Source: Candidatus Buchananbacteria bacterium
Lineage (GTDB): Bacteria > Patescibacteriota > Patescibacteriia > Buchananbacterales > UBA6539
Reading direction: 5' to 3'
DNA: 40,073 nt
Assembly: GCA_016930315.1 (NCBI GenBank)
Contig: JAFGGX010000001.1
Coordinates: forward strand, 1-40,073
The translations under genes were made by a program, and so were the position numbers. Shown here one piece after another: positions 12,705-21,564 of this stretch; position 1 is the first letter of the stretch; each line of letters starts with the position of its first letter. Below the pieces are notes generated by a model. It saw nothing but the letters and a program-made list of their open reading frames with translations, had not been told where the DNA came from and searched no databases.

Positions 12705-14978
12705 ATGATTAAAAGAATTATCACATATTCAATAATTTTACTGTTTTTAGCCAGTTTATTGGCTATTCCTTTGAATTCTGTCTCCGCGATTGAATCTTTA
12801 AGAATCCAAAATATTAGCGTTGTTACTACTGATACCAGCGCTACTATTAGTTGGCAAACCAACAAAAAGGCTGACGGCCGGATTGATTATGGTCCAAATA
12901 CCGGTAGTTATCCTTATCGTTTGGATACCAACAAAAAGACCGACAATCAATCAATCACTATTTATGGTTTAACTCCGGAAACCAGATACTTTTTTAAAGT
13001 GACTTCTAGAGATGAATTCACTGAAGTGTATTCTTACGAACAAAATTTTAAAACTATTAAAGCCGTTGACACTACTGTGCCGGTTATTAGTCATGTAGTG
13101 GCTATTTATGTAACCGGTACTACTGCTACCATTCAATGGGTAACCAATGAACCATCAACCACTGAGGTTGAATATGGTAAAACAGAAAGGTATGGTTCCC
13201 GAGCGGTTGATGGCCGGTTAGTAACTGTCCATGATATTACTATCAAAGGTTTAGGTGAAGCGACTGCCTATCAGTTTAGGGTTGCTTCAAAAGATAAAGA
13301 TAACAATGCCGCTCGTTGGTATAATATGTCTTTTAGAACTAACGATACCAATCTTACCGATAAAGGTGCATTAACTATCTATGACGTTAAGCCAAGTTCA
13401 GAAAATGATCCGGACTTAACTCAAACCAGCGCGGTAGTGAGTTGGAGAACCAACAAATTAGCTAGCGGTAAAGTTTATTATGGCACTAGCCAAAATAATT
13501 TAAACAAATCAATTAGTCTATTGCCGCCAAGAGATTTTGTGGGTAGTTTAGGCTTAACCAATTTAGCGGCTGATACGGTTTATTATTATCGAATTGAAGC
13601 CACCGATGTTTTTGGTCGGACGGTAAAATCCGAAGGCCATTCGTTCAGAACTAAAAGTGGCTACAACACCGTTGATGTGACAACTGACAGCGGTCAAGTT
13701 TTAGGCGCTTCAACCCAAGGCCTGATTGTCTATTTACCTTTTGACGAAGGCAAGGGCAGTTTGGCTGAAGATATGTCGTATAATGGCAACGATGGTTATT
13801 TAGATCCAACTAATCCACCAGCCTGGGCAACCGGTAAGTTTGCCACTGCTTTAAATTTTTCTGGTAATAAACAAAACGTTTCTGTGCCAGACAATGACGA
13901 AATTAGTTTACGTGATCAAGTTAGTATGATGGCTTGGGTGAATTTAAACGGTTTTGGTAGTTACAATAAAATTATTACCAAAGAAGACTCCTACGAAATT
14001 TTACTTGGGCCAAATGATGGTGTGTTAAGAATGGCTATTTATTCTCAAGGTGCTTCTGATTGGCAATGGTTAAATACTCCAACCAAACCTTTAGTCAAAG
14101 GTCAGTGGCAGTTAGTAGCCGCTACTTATGATGGTAAAGTGATGAAACTTTACGTTAACGGCCGCGTGGTTGCCCAACGTCAGTATGCAGCTTTAATCAA
14201 CGACACTTCTTACCCAATGTATATTGGTGGTAACGTGGTTGATAACAAAGAGTGGTTTAATGGTTTAATTGATGATGCGGCTGTGTTTAATTATGCTTTG
14301 AGTGAAGCAGAAATTCAAAATGTTTATCAAAGCGGTGTGGCTGATTATTTAGATTCAGTTGGCATCCCAACTCAGAATTCTTCTCCGGTTGGCGGCCAGG
14401 TTTTGGGTGTTACTTATGTTGAACCTCAGTCAAAATATGTTTGTAACCCAAACTTAGGTTATGTTAAGTTTACCGCTTTGTATAAAACCGCTGACAGTCC
14501 AGACGTTTGGGCCATTACCGAAAATAATCAAAGACACTACATCACCAGCCCAGATTCATTTAACCAGTATGAATGTAGCTGGAGTCGGGTGAAGTTGGTT
14601 TCGAATGAAACTTTAAACAGTTACCCAATTGCTTCTTTAGTGAAGGGTTTAGATAACTCAGTTGTTTATCATTTGTTTCAACGACCACAGCAAAAATGGT
14701 TGAAATTGGCTATTCCTTCACCAACCGTGTTTATTAGTTACGAAAATAATTTTTGGGGCAATATTATCCGAATTAATGATTATGATCTGAATTCATATCC
14801 AGATGCTAAATTGATTAAGACAGCTGATAATTCAAACATCTATTTGTTAGAAGGCAATACCAAAAGATTGATTCCAAACCAGGCAGTTTTTGATGCTTAT
14901 GGTTTTAGTCAGCCAGAAGTAGTTACTATCAACCAAATTCACATGGATAGTTATACAACTGGTCAGCCATTGCAATAA
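12705..14978 (+). CDS. Secreted FN3/LamG surface protein
   Basis: A 757-residue exported protein. A signal peptide covers about residues 1-29 (KRIITYSIILLFLASLLA, then a likely SVSA site). Three fibronectin type III domains follow (about 30-120, 121-214, 218-318), each with the pattern 'ATISW.TN...' and a YGT/YGK strand. A LamG/concanavalin-like domain spans about 340-545 (LIVYLPFDEGKGS, MMAWVNL, WQLVAATYDG, MYIGG). The last 180 residues hold two or more repeats of the kind SNIYLLEGNTKRLIPNQAVF. Such proteins bind carbohydrates or host surfaces; no catalytic domain is visible. Transcription starts from a near-consensus promoter, so it is likely well expressed. Confidence 0.88.
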   Translation: MIKRIITYSIILLFLASLLAIPLNSVSAIESLRIQNISVVTTDTSATISWQTNKKADGRIDYGPNTGSYPYRLDTNKKTDNQSITIYGLTPETRYFFKVTSRDEFTEVYSYEQNFKTIKAVDTTVPVISHVVAIYVTGTTATIQWVTNEPSTTEVEYGKTERYGSRAVDGRLVTVHDITIKGLGEATAYQFRVASKDKDNNAARWYNMSFRTNDTNLTDKGALTIYDVKPSSENDPDLTQTSAVVSWRTNKLASGKVYYGTSQNNLNKSISLLPPRDFVGSLGLTNLAADTVYYYRIEATDVFGRTVKSEGHSFRTKSGYNTVDVTTDSGQVLGASTQGLIVYLPFDEGKGSLAEDMSYNGNDGYLDPTNPPAWATGKFATALNFSGNKQNVSVPDNDEISLRDQVSMMAWVNLNGFGSYNKIITKEDSYEILLGPNDGVLRMAIYSQGASDWQWLNTPTKPLVKGQWQLVAATYDGKVMKLYVNGRVVAQRQYAALINDTSYPMYIGGNVVDNKEWFNGLIDDAAVFNYALSEAEIQNVYQSGVADYLDSVGIPTQNSSPVGGQVLGVTYVEPQSKYVCNPNLGYVKFTALYKTADSPDVWAITENNQRHYITSPDSFNQYECSWSRVKLVSNETLNSYPIASLVKGLDNSVVYHLFQRPQQKWLKLAIPSPTVFISYENNFWGNIIRINDYDLNSYPDAKLIKTADNSNIYLLEGNTKRLIPNQAVFDAYGFSQPEVVTINQIHMDSYTTGQPLQ

Positions 14979-14980
14979 TC

Positions 14981-15009
14981 TTGACTTATCAATCAAATTA
15001 GGCTAGAAT
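14981..15009 (+). promoter_or_regulatory. Promoter upstream of tRNA-Glu
   Basis: TTGACT (14981-14986), 17 nt, TAGAAT (15004-15009), beginning 3 nt after the stop codon of the FN3/LamG gene. Its predicted start falls inside the terminator hairpin of that gene, about 73 nt before tRNA-Glu. Confidence 0.6.
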
Positions 15010-15011
15010 AT

Positions 15012-15053
15012 AAACCGTTAACATTCAACTTTTGCTGGTTAACGGTTTTATTC
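15012..15053 (+). terminator. Terminator of the FN3/LamG gene
   Basis: AAACCGTTAAC (15012-15022) pairs perfectly with GTTAACGGTTT (15038-15048) over a 15-nt loop, followed by TATT. Confidence 0.75.
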
Positions 15054-15088
15054 TACCGTCAATTGTAAATAGTTAATAGTTATTACGT

Positions 15089-15163
15089 GGCCCTATCGTC
15101 TAGTGGTTAGGACATCAGGTTTTCATCCTGAAAACCGGGGTTCAATTCCCCGTGGGGCTACCA
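15089..15163 (+). tRNA. tRNA-Glu (anticodon TTC)
   Basis: A full cloverleaf: acceptor GGCCCTA (15089-15095) with TGGGGCT (15153-15159), first pair G-T; anticodon stem TCAGG/CCTGA around loop TTTTCAT with anticodon TTC; T arm CGGGG-TTCAATT-CCCCG. Discriminator A and an encoded CCA end at 15163. Confidence 0.96.
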
Positions 15164-15173
15164 TCCAAAGAAT

Positions 15174-15193
15174 CGCCGAGCAGGCGGTTTTTT
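15174..15193 (+). terminator. Terminator after tRNA-Glu
   Basis: CGCC (15174-15177) and GGCG (15183-15186) enclose GAGCA, followed by GTTTTTT. Nearly the same hairpin (loop GAACA) ends the cold-shock gene at 27223. Confidence 0.7.
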
Positions 15194-15254
15194 GGTTTGG
15201 TAATTTTAGAATTCCTGTGGTGATATTTAATCAGTGGCGGTAATGCTAACAACT

Positions 15255-15263
15255 TGGTATAAT
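15255..15263 (+). promoter_or_regulatory. Extended -10 promoter of the FN3/propeller gene
   Basis: TGG-TATAAT at 15255-15263 with no good -35 box. Downstream, before ATG 15327, lie a 7-bp hairpin (TGTGCAT/ATGCGCA, near 15272-15290) and the 20-nt perfect AT palindrome at 15301-15320. Confidence 0.55.
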
Positions 15264-15326
15264 ACTAGCGTTGTGCATAAAAGATGCGCAATTTCATTCT
15301 AAAAAATTATATAATTTTTTAAATTT

Positions 15327-17775
15327 ATGAAAAAAACAACTACTTTTTATTTATCTCTTATCGTTACTTTTGGAGCTTTTTTAATCATGGGTTTTCCAGT
15401 TGTAACATTGGCTGGCCAAGTTGATTCGTCAATCGTTAAACTTTGGACGCCTAATTATACTCTTAATAGAAATTTAGGAGTGGCCCCAACTAGCGTTAAC
15501 GTTGTTTGGTATATAGAGCTCGGCATCTATTGCTCAAAAGACCATGACTGATATTTATCTTAAATATGGGACAACCACTGACTATGGTAGTACAAAGAAT
15601 TTAGAATCGAGATCAAATAGTGTAAGTGTTGCTCTGAATGATTTGCAACCGAACACCACTTATCATTTTTCCTATGGCTTTACCGATGGAAATGGCGATT
15701 CTTATAGTAGCCCTGATTTAACCTTCACGACTTTAGCCCAAGCATATGATATTACTTCAACATTTATATCTCGAGGTTCTTATGTGCTCAGCTGGAAAAC
15801 TGTTACGCCTATGCTTTGCTCATCTGGCAATTCAGCTAGTCAATATGGTGAAAAAACAAAGGGTACAAATCATGTGTCGGCCTTTATAGCAAAAGGAAGG
15901 ATTGATAGTCTTTATGGTAAAGGACCAGCCCAGACTGAAACGTTTACAGTAATGTGTACGCAAGAAGATAGTCTAGAGCAGGCCGAGGCTATGACTAATC
16001 TAGGTAGTATTAGCTATTCTGTGCCCAGTTATGATGCGGAAGCGGAATTCAATAGAATGATTGACTTGGGAACGTGTTGCGTTGATGAAAATACCTGGAA
16101 GTTTAACAAAAATTTAGATTGTCAAACATGGACGGAAGTTTATGATGCTAATGGTCTTGAATATGTTGCTCCTTATAGTAAAAATTATACAAATATTAAT
16201 CAGTACACATATACTCCTGAATACCAAAAATCTGTTTCGAAATCTGTTAGTGTAGAGCTTTTTTGTAAGGAAAGTGGTAGCCAATATTATACTAATATGG
16301 GTTTGGCCAATTTGGGCTGCAGTTTTAATTCTTGTTCGTCGCAAATCACGCCATCTGAGCCTGCTCCAACGCCGGTAGTCAGCTCGCCGACAAGTGTGGC
16401 AACAAAATTAGTTAAATCAAGTGAAACAAAAGTTACGAGCTCGGTTAAGGAATACCCATCGCCAAAAATTGATGGTAATTACATCGCGTATTTGTCTGAC
16501 AACCAGACAACTAAAGAGTCATCTCTAAATATTTATGATATCAGACAAAAGAAGATCGTTAAAATTTTTACCGAAAGCGACCTTATCAATCAATCTTTGA
16601 CTGGAAGTAAGGTAGGCGATTTTGGTTGTTTCGATGTTAATGGTTCAGACGTTTGGTTTTTTTATCAGACAAAGGGAGAAGGAGAAGAATATGATAAAAG
16701 AGTTTATATTTACAACGCTGACTCCGGTTCGTTAACGACAAAATATAAAGCTGATGGTCAGGGAGTTTTTTCACCATATGGATGCGGTTTTGATTTTGCT
16801 GGCGATAAGGTAGTGTATAGTGCTGGTTTTATTCAGCAGTTAGATTTATCAACCAAAGGAATTAAGCAGTTGATGGGTAGACAAGTTTATTTTTTAGCCG
16901 TTGATAATGGCAAGTTATATTATAATGATTCTACGGGAGTAGAAAGCGTATTTAAAACCTATGATTTAGTAACTGGGATTAGTTCCGCCATTGATTTATC
17001 TTATCTTGAGAAATTCGCTGGTAAAAATAACGGGTCGAATTATGCCTTTGTATCTGTTAAAAATGGTGGACTGATATTCAGGGTAGATAGTCAAGGTGAG
17101 CCAGCTTATTATTTGTATAATTTATCAACTAAAGCGGTAAATTTATTACCGGAATTAACTGGCAATGTGTGGGATTTTGATTTTACTGCCTATAGGGCTT
17201 TAACGATGCTTGGATTAGATACGGTGAATGCTGAATTATATTTTAGTAATTTTGGGACTGTTAATTCCACACCAAGCTCTTCTAATACCAACACTGCCGG
17301 TTCCACGCCGAGCTCTTCTAGTTTTACGTCTACTTGGTCTGACGCAGAAAAAGCCCTAGTAAAAAAGATAGACAGCTCCCTGACTAGTAGGTTAAAAGGT
17401 AATATTTTATTGCAGGTTCAAGAGCATGGTGAGGCATGGTATGTTGATCCAAACTCTCTTAAAAAATATTATATGAAAGATGGTGCGACTGCTTATCAGA
17501 TGCTGAGAAAATTTGGTTTAGGTATCAAAGATTCTGACTTGGCAAAAATACCAACAGAAGGGGACGATTCACTCGGAGATCAAGCTTTAGTTAATAGATT
17601 GAGAGGTAGGATTTTATTGCAAGTTGAGCAAAACGGTGAAGCTTGGTATATAAATCCAAAAGATGGAAAAAGATATTATTTAAAAAATGGTGATGAAGCT
17701 TACAAAATTATGCGTTTTTTGTCTCTAGGCATTACTAATAGTGATTTACGTAAAATTGCCGTTGGAGAAATTTAG
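15327..17775 (+). pseudogene. FN3/beta-propeller secreted protein, split by one frameshift
   Basis: The first frame (15327-15551) supplies a signal peptide (MKKTTTFYLSLIVTFGAFL) and the first strands of an FN3 domain, ending VNVVWYIE before it goes astray. The second frame continues from about 15517 with SSASIAQKTMTDIYLKYGTTTDYG, the missing middle of that domain, and runs to 17775. The shift lies between 15507 and 15517. The rest holds a Cys-containing region (about 15800-16350), a TolB/WD40-like propeller (about 16450-17250), a Ser/Thr linker, and two repeats of RLRGRILLQVE and GEAWYINP at the C-terminus. The restored protein would be about 815 residues. The internal ATG at 15544 has no ribosome site or export signal. 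Confidence 0.8.
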
Positions 17776-17795
17776 TTAATTTTGGTTTAATGGCT

Positions 17796-17822
17796 AAAAC
17801 CGTCTGAAAGGACGGTTTTTTG
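17796..17822 (+). terminator. Terminator of the FN3/propeller gene
   Basis: AAAACCGTC (17796-17804) pairs with GACGGTTTT (17811-17819) over loop TGAAAG, continuing into the T-run. Well placed 20 nt after the stop codon. Confidence 0.85.
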
Positions 17823-17863
17823 ATATTTTTGCTAAATATTATTATTAATGTATACTTATATTT

Positions 17864-19114
17864 ATGAAAAATACCAAGTTAGAAATTATGGTGCCGGCTG
17901 GTTCGTTTGAATCTTTAACGGCGGCTTTACAGGCTGGGGCAAACTCGGTCTACTTTGGTATTGAGCAGCTGAATATGCGGGCTAAAGCGGCTAATAATTT
18001 TAAAATTACTGATTTGCAAGAGGTGGTCAAAAAGTGTAAAAAAGCTCGGGTTAAAACTTATTTGACGGTTAATACTATTTTGTATGACCACGACTTGAAA
18101 TTAATGAAACAAATTTGTGATGCGGCCAAAGCCGCTGGAGTCACGGCAATTATCGCCAGCGACATTGCTGCTATTCAATATGCCCACTCGATTGATTTGG
18201 AAGTTCATATCTCTACCCAATTAAACGTCACCAACATAGAAGCGGTGAAATTTTTTGCTCAGTTTGCCGACGTGGTAGTTTTGGCCCGTGAATTAACTCT
18301 AAAACAAATTCAAGAAATTAATCGTCAGATTATTGAGCAAGATGTCCGCGGACCAAAAGGTGAATTGGTAAAAATCGAACTGTTTGCTCACGGCGCTTTG
18401 TGTGTGGCAATTTCCGGTAAGTGTTATATGAGTTTAGCTACCTCTAACAGTTCAGCTAATCGGGGAGCTTGTCTGCAAAACTGTCGGCGCTCTTACAAAG
18501 TGATTGATGAAGAAACTGGCACTGAATTGCAAATTGATAACAAATATATTATGTCGCCCAAGGATTTGTGTACAATTGGTTTTTTGGATCAGTTGGTTGA
18601 TGCGGGGGTGAGCGTTTTTAAATTAGAAGGTCGGGGTCGGTCGGCTGATTATGTTTATACCGTCACCAAAACTTATCGTGAGGCGTTGGATAGTATTTTA
18701 AACAAAAAATATTCTCAGAAAAAAATTGATGGTTGGATTAAAGATTTAGAAAAAGTTTTTAATCGAGGCTTTTGGCATGGTGGTTATTATTTGGGCAAGC
18801 AACTTGGCGAATGGAGCGGCGTTTATGGATCGCAGGCCAAGGTAGAAAAAACTTACATTGGTCGGGCCAAGAAATATTTTCCAAAAGTAAAAATTGGAGA
18901 ATTTAAACTCGACACCGGTGGATTGAAATTGAGTGATGAATATATTATTTCTGGACCAAGTTGTGGTGTGATTCAAGGCAAGGTAAAAAGTTTATATGTT
19001 GATGGCGAAAAATCCAGCCAAGCAATCAAGGGTGATTTAATTACTTTGCCACTGGATCAAAAAATTTATAAAAACGATAAGTTGTTTAAGTTAATTGCTA
19101 AAACCAATGCCTAA
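17864..19114 (+). CDS. Peptidase U32 family protein, TrhP-like
   Basis: A 416-residue protein of the U32 family. The family signature is intact near residues 175-193 (ELFAHGALC, then SGKCYMS), followed by the cysteine pair GACLQNCRR. E. coli members TrhP (YegQ) and RlhA act in RNA hydroxylation, and other U32 proteins were described as proteases; a tRNA or rRNA modification role is the better guess here. TATACT (17851-17856) sits 8 nt before the ATG, suggesting a leaderless mRNA. Its end overlaps the start of a ferredoxin gene, which fits a redox-dependent RNA-modification role, as TrhP activity is linked to iron-sulfur biogenesis. Confidence 0.88.
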   Translation: MKNTKLEIMVPAGSFESLTAALQAGANSVYFGIEQLNMRAKAANNFKITDLQEVVKKCKKARVKTYLTVNTILYDHDLKLMKQICDAAKAAGVTAIIASDIAAIQYAHSIDLEVHISTQLNVTNIEAVKFFAQFADVVVLARELTLKQIQEINRQIIEQDVRGPKGELVKIELFAHGALCVAISGKCYMSLATSNSSANRGACLQNCRRSYKVIDEETGTELQIDNKYIMSPKDLCTIGFLDQLVDAGVSVFKLEGRGRSADYVYTVTKTYREALDSILNKKYSQKKIDGWIKDLEKVFNRGFWHGGYYLGKQLGEWSGVYGSQAKVEKTYIGRAKKYFPKVKIGEFKLDTGGLKLSDEYIISGPSCGVIQGKVKSLYVDGEKSSQAIKGDLITLPLDQKIYKNDKLFKLIAKTNA

Positions 19115-19352
19115 AATTGTTCACTTTCGTCGTGATTGTATCGGCTGTAATTCTTGTGCAGAATACGCGTCTGATTATTGGGAAATAATTGAAAAAGACG
19201 GCAAGGCTTTGCTGAAGCGATCGACCAAAAAAGGTGATACTAATGTTTTGGACATCTCTGATTTTGAACTGGCTGAAAATTTGTTGGCGGCCGGCAGCTG
19301 TCCGATGGGTATTATTCATATATTGGATGATCAGGGCAAGCGGCTAGGCTAG
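19107..19352 (+). CDS. Single-cluster [4Fe-4S] ferredoxin
   Basis: An 81-residue ferredoxin. Three cluster ligands are in CIGCNSC near the N-terminus and the fourth in GSCPMGII near the C-terminus, the pattern of monocluster ferredoxins in which the second motif is degenerate. I chose ATG 19107 over an upstream TTG at 19095; it gives an 8-nt overlap with the U32 gene, implying translational coupling. It likely passes electrons to the U32 protein or to another iron-sulfur enzyme. Confidence 0.85.
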   Translation: MPKIVHFRRDCIGCNSCAEYASDYWEIIEKDGKALLKRSTKKGDTNVLDISDFELAENLLAAGSCPMGIIHILDDQGKRLG

Positions 19353-19407
19353 ACAAATAGCCAAGTTTGTGATACCATTTTGGCATTAGAAAAATGTTTG
19401 TCAATTG

Positions 19408-19440
19408 AGACTTTCTCTAAAATTTGAGGCAGTCTTTTTT
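19408..19440 (+). terminator. Terminator after the ferredoxin gene
   Basis: AGACT (19408-19412) pairs with AGTCT (19431-19435), with an inner CTC/GAG pair, followed by TTTTT. Confidence 0.6.
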
Positions 19441-19463
19441 GATAAAACAGTTATGTCAAACAT

Positions 19464-19877
19464 ATGGATTATAAAAAATATTATAAAAAAAGATTTTTAG
19501 GCCATTTAATTTCGATGCCGTTTATTTGGGGCATATTGCCTTTTATGTTAGCTTTGGATTTAGTGGCCGAAATTTATCATCAAGTTTGTTTTCCTCTTTA
19601 TGGCATTAAAAAATTTAAACGTTCAGAATATATTGTAGTTTTAGATCGTAACCGTTTGCAATATTTGAATCCGTTTGAAAAAATCGGCTGCATGTATTGT
19701 GGCTATGCTAATGGCTTGGTTGAATATTTAAAAGCGATTGCCAACCGAACCGAAAAATATTGGTGTGGGGTAATGCATCAAGCTAAGCCGGGGTTAAGAA
19801 TTCAGGCCCATCAAATTGAACAAAATTTTTCGGAATTTGGCAATGAAGAAGAATTTAAAAAGAGATATTATAATTAG
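19464..19877 (+). CDS. Hypothetical CxxC protein with one membrane segment
   Basis: A 137-residue protein with a basic N-terminus, a hydrophobic segment (about residues 12-36) and then a soluble region. The motif IGCMYCGYANG (about residues 73-83) and a later KYWCGVMHQ give three cysteines and a histidine that could bind a metal. I believe this architecture recurs in candidate-phyla genomes, but I know no function. It is monocistronic, between two terminators. Confidence 0.6.
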   Translation: MDYKKYYKKRFLGHLISMPFIWGILPFMLALDLVAEIYHQVCFPLYGIKKFKRSEYIVVLDRNRLQYLNPFEKIGCMYCGYANGLVEYLKAIANRTEKYWCGVMHQAKPGLRIQAHQIEQNFSEFGNEEEFKKRYYN

Positions 19878-19896
19878 TGGTTGTCAGATAAAGAAG

Positions 19897-19943
19897 TCAC
19901 CCAATCCTTTTTTATGAATAATATGCGATTTGGGTGATTTTTT
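19897..19943 (+). terminator. Terminator of the CxxC gene
   Basis: TCACCCAA (19897-19904) pairs with TTGGGTGA (19930-19937), extended by TC/GA, followed by TTTTTT. Confidence 0.85.
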
Positions 19944-19957
19944 GATAGAATAAATAT

Positions 19958-21199
19958 ATGAAAGATGGCGATCAATATGATGTAATTGTAATTGGCGGCG
20001 GAGCAGCCGGGATGATGGCAGCCGGCCGAGCAGCCGAAAACGGTAAACGAGTTTTGTTATTGGAAAAAAATAAAAATTTAGGTGAAAAATTAAAAATCAC
20101 CGGTGCTGGCCATTGTAATATTACCAATGCCGAAGAAAACATTCATTTGTTGTTGGCTAAATATGGATCGGCAGCTAAATTTTTATTTTCAGCTTTTGCT
20201 CAATTTGGAGTTGCTGACACTTTTGAATTTTTTCAAAAACGCGGGTTACCTTTGGTCGTTAAAGAAAATAAGCGCGCCTTTCCAAAAACTGAAAGCGCGT
20301 TGGATGTTTTTAAGGTTTTAGAAAAATATTTAAAACAAGGGCAGGTCAAAATATTAGCCAATTCTAAAGTTGATAAATTTGTAATCAAAAACAGTCGAAT
20401 CGAAAAAATTATTGTGGGTGAAAAAGAGTTTGTTGCCAAAAACTATATTTTAGCGACTGGCGGCAAAAGCCATCCCGAAACCGGATCAACCGGGGATGGC
20501 TTTGTTTGGCTTAAAAATCTTGGGCACAAAATAATTAAACCGACTCCAACCGTGGTGCCGTTGGCGGTTAAAGATAATTGGGTTAAACAATTAGCCGGAG
20601 TAACTTTGCCAAATATTAAAATTAATTTTTTTGTTGATAGTAAAAAGAGTTTAAGTTTAAAAGGCAATGTCTTGTTAACCCATTTTGGTTTGTCCGGCCC
20701 ATTAATTTTAAATGCCGCCGGTCGAGTGGCCGATTTTTTGCAGGCCGGTGAAGTTACCGCTACAATTGACACTTTCCCCGATTTTGATTTGGGCGGTTTA
20801 GATAAACACATTACCGGCATATTTGATCAAAATAAAAATAAGACTTTAAAAAATGCTATTAAATTAATTACCCCTAAAGGCACTGGCAATGTTATTTTGA
20901 GTTTAATAAAAATTGATCCGGAAATAAAAATTAACAGCCTGACCAAAGATCAGCGCAAAATAATTGTAAATTTGTTAAAAGCTTTACCGGTAGAAATTAC
21001 CGGTCTGATGGGCTACAATCGAGCCGTGATTAGCGATGGCGGTGTACCTTTAACCGAGATTGAAATCAAAACCATGCGCTCAAAATTATGTAATAATTTG
21101 TATATCATTGGTGATTTATTACATATCAGCCGGCCATCTGGCGGTTATTCATTACAATTGTGCTGGACCACGGGCTTTATCGCCGGTAATTCAGTTTAA
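19958..21199 (+). CDS. YhiN/HI0933-family flavoprotein
   Basis: A 413-residue FAD-dependent protein. The N-terminal dinucleotide fold VIVIGGGAAGMMAA (residues 8-21) and the acidic end of its second strand, LLLEKNKNLGEKLKITGAGHCNITN (read as LLLEKN, then KITGAGHCNITN), are hallmarks of the HI0933/YhiN family. LTHFGLSGP near residue 230 and the C-terminal GDLLHISRPSGGYSLQLCWTTG (as GDLLH, then GGYSLQLCW) also match. The biochemical role of the family is not settled; some members reduce bile-acid-like substrates. TAGAAT ends about 6 nt before the ATG, so the mRNA is probably leaderless. Confidence 0.88.
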   Translation: MKDGDQYDVIVIGGGAAGMMAAGRAAENGKRVLLLEKNKNLGEKLKITGAGHCNITNAEENIHLLLAKYGSAAKFLFSAFAQFGVADTFEFFQKRGLPLVVKENKRAFPKTESALDVFKVLEKYLKQGQVKILANSKVDKFVIKNSRIEKIIVGEKEFVAKNYILATGGKSHPETGSTGDGFVWLKNLGHKIIKPTPTVVPLAVKDNWVKQLAGVTLPNIKINFFVDSKKSLSLKGNVLLTHFGLSGPLILNAAGRVADFLQAGEVTATIDTFPDFDLGGLDKHITGIFDQNKNKTLKNAIKLITPKGTGNVILSLIKIDPEIKINSLTKDQRKIIVNLLKALPVEITGLMGYNRAVISDGGVPLTEIEIKTMRSKLCNNLYIIGDLLHISRPSGGYSLQLCWTTGFIAGNSV

Positions 21200-21258
21200 T
21201 TTTTTTAAAAAATTATTGCTAGCCATATTTTTTATAATTAGAAAAAGATCAAGAAAAC

Positions 21259-21287
21259 TTGACTTTTTTTGTTATTTATGCGATACT
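21259..21287 (+). promoter_or_regulatory. Promoter of the small unknown gene
   Basis: TTGACT (21259-21264), 17 nt, GATACT (21282-21287). Transcription from about 21294 would reach ATG 21296 directly. Two in-frame ATGs at 21269 and 21278 lie within the promoter and so cannot be starts. Confidence 0.7.
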
Positions 21288-21295
21288 TAAGACCC

Positions 21296-21532
21296 ATGAC
21301 TAAAAAGATTGATAAAGAGCTACAAGCTAATCAAGACCTGGTAACCCGCGAGGCTTTTCTTGAATTTTATAATCAGGGTATTCCTGAAAATTTTTCTCAA
21401 GTTACTATCCAAGATCTTAAAGATTTTGAGGCTGCTAACCCCAGATTGTTTAAAGATTCTAAGCTATGGTCGCTTGACAAGCACCGTAAACGCTTAATGG
21501 ATTGGTTACCGCGCCACAGTAGTCACAAATAG
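21296..21532 (+). CDS. Hypothetical 78-residue protein
   Basis: A small, mostly helical, charged protein. The segment EAFLEFYNQGIPENFSQVTI (as EAFLEFYNQGIP) and a basic C-terminus (KHRKRLMDWLPRHSSHK) stand out, and nothing matches a family I know. The start is set by the promoter, which places the transcript's first bases at this ATG. It precedes the DEAD-box helicase gene by 32 nt without an obvious terminator, so the two may be co-transcribed. Confidence 0.65.
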   Translation: MTKKIDKELQANQDLVTREAFLEFYNQGIPENFSQVTIQDLKDFEAANPRLFKDSKLWSLDKHRKRLMDWLPRHSSHK

Positions 21533-21564
21533 TTAATTTAATATTTTAATATTTTTATATTTTT

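Noticed and set aside
15544-17775. Independent gene starting at ATG 15544
   Set aside because: It would begin in mid FN3 domain without an export signal or ribosome site; the frameshift explanation accounts for both halves.
19095-19106. Ferredoxin start at TTG 19095
   Set aside because: ATG 19107 gives the usual ferredoxin N-terminus and a typical short overlap.
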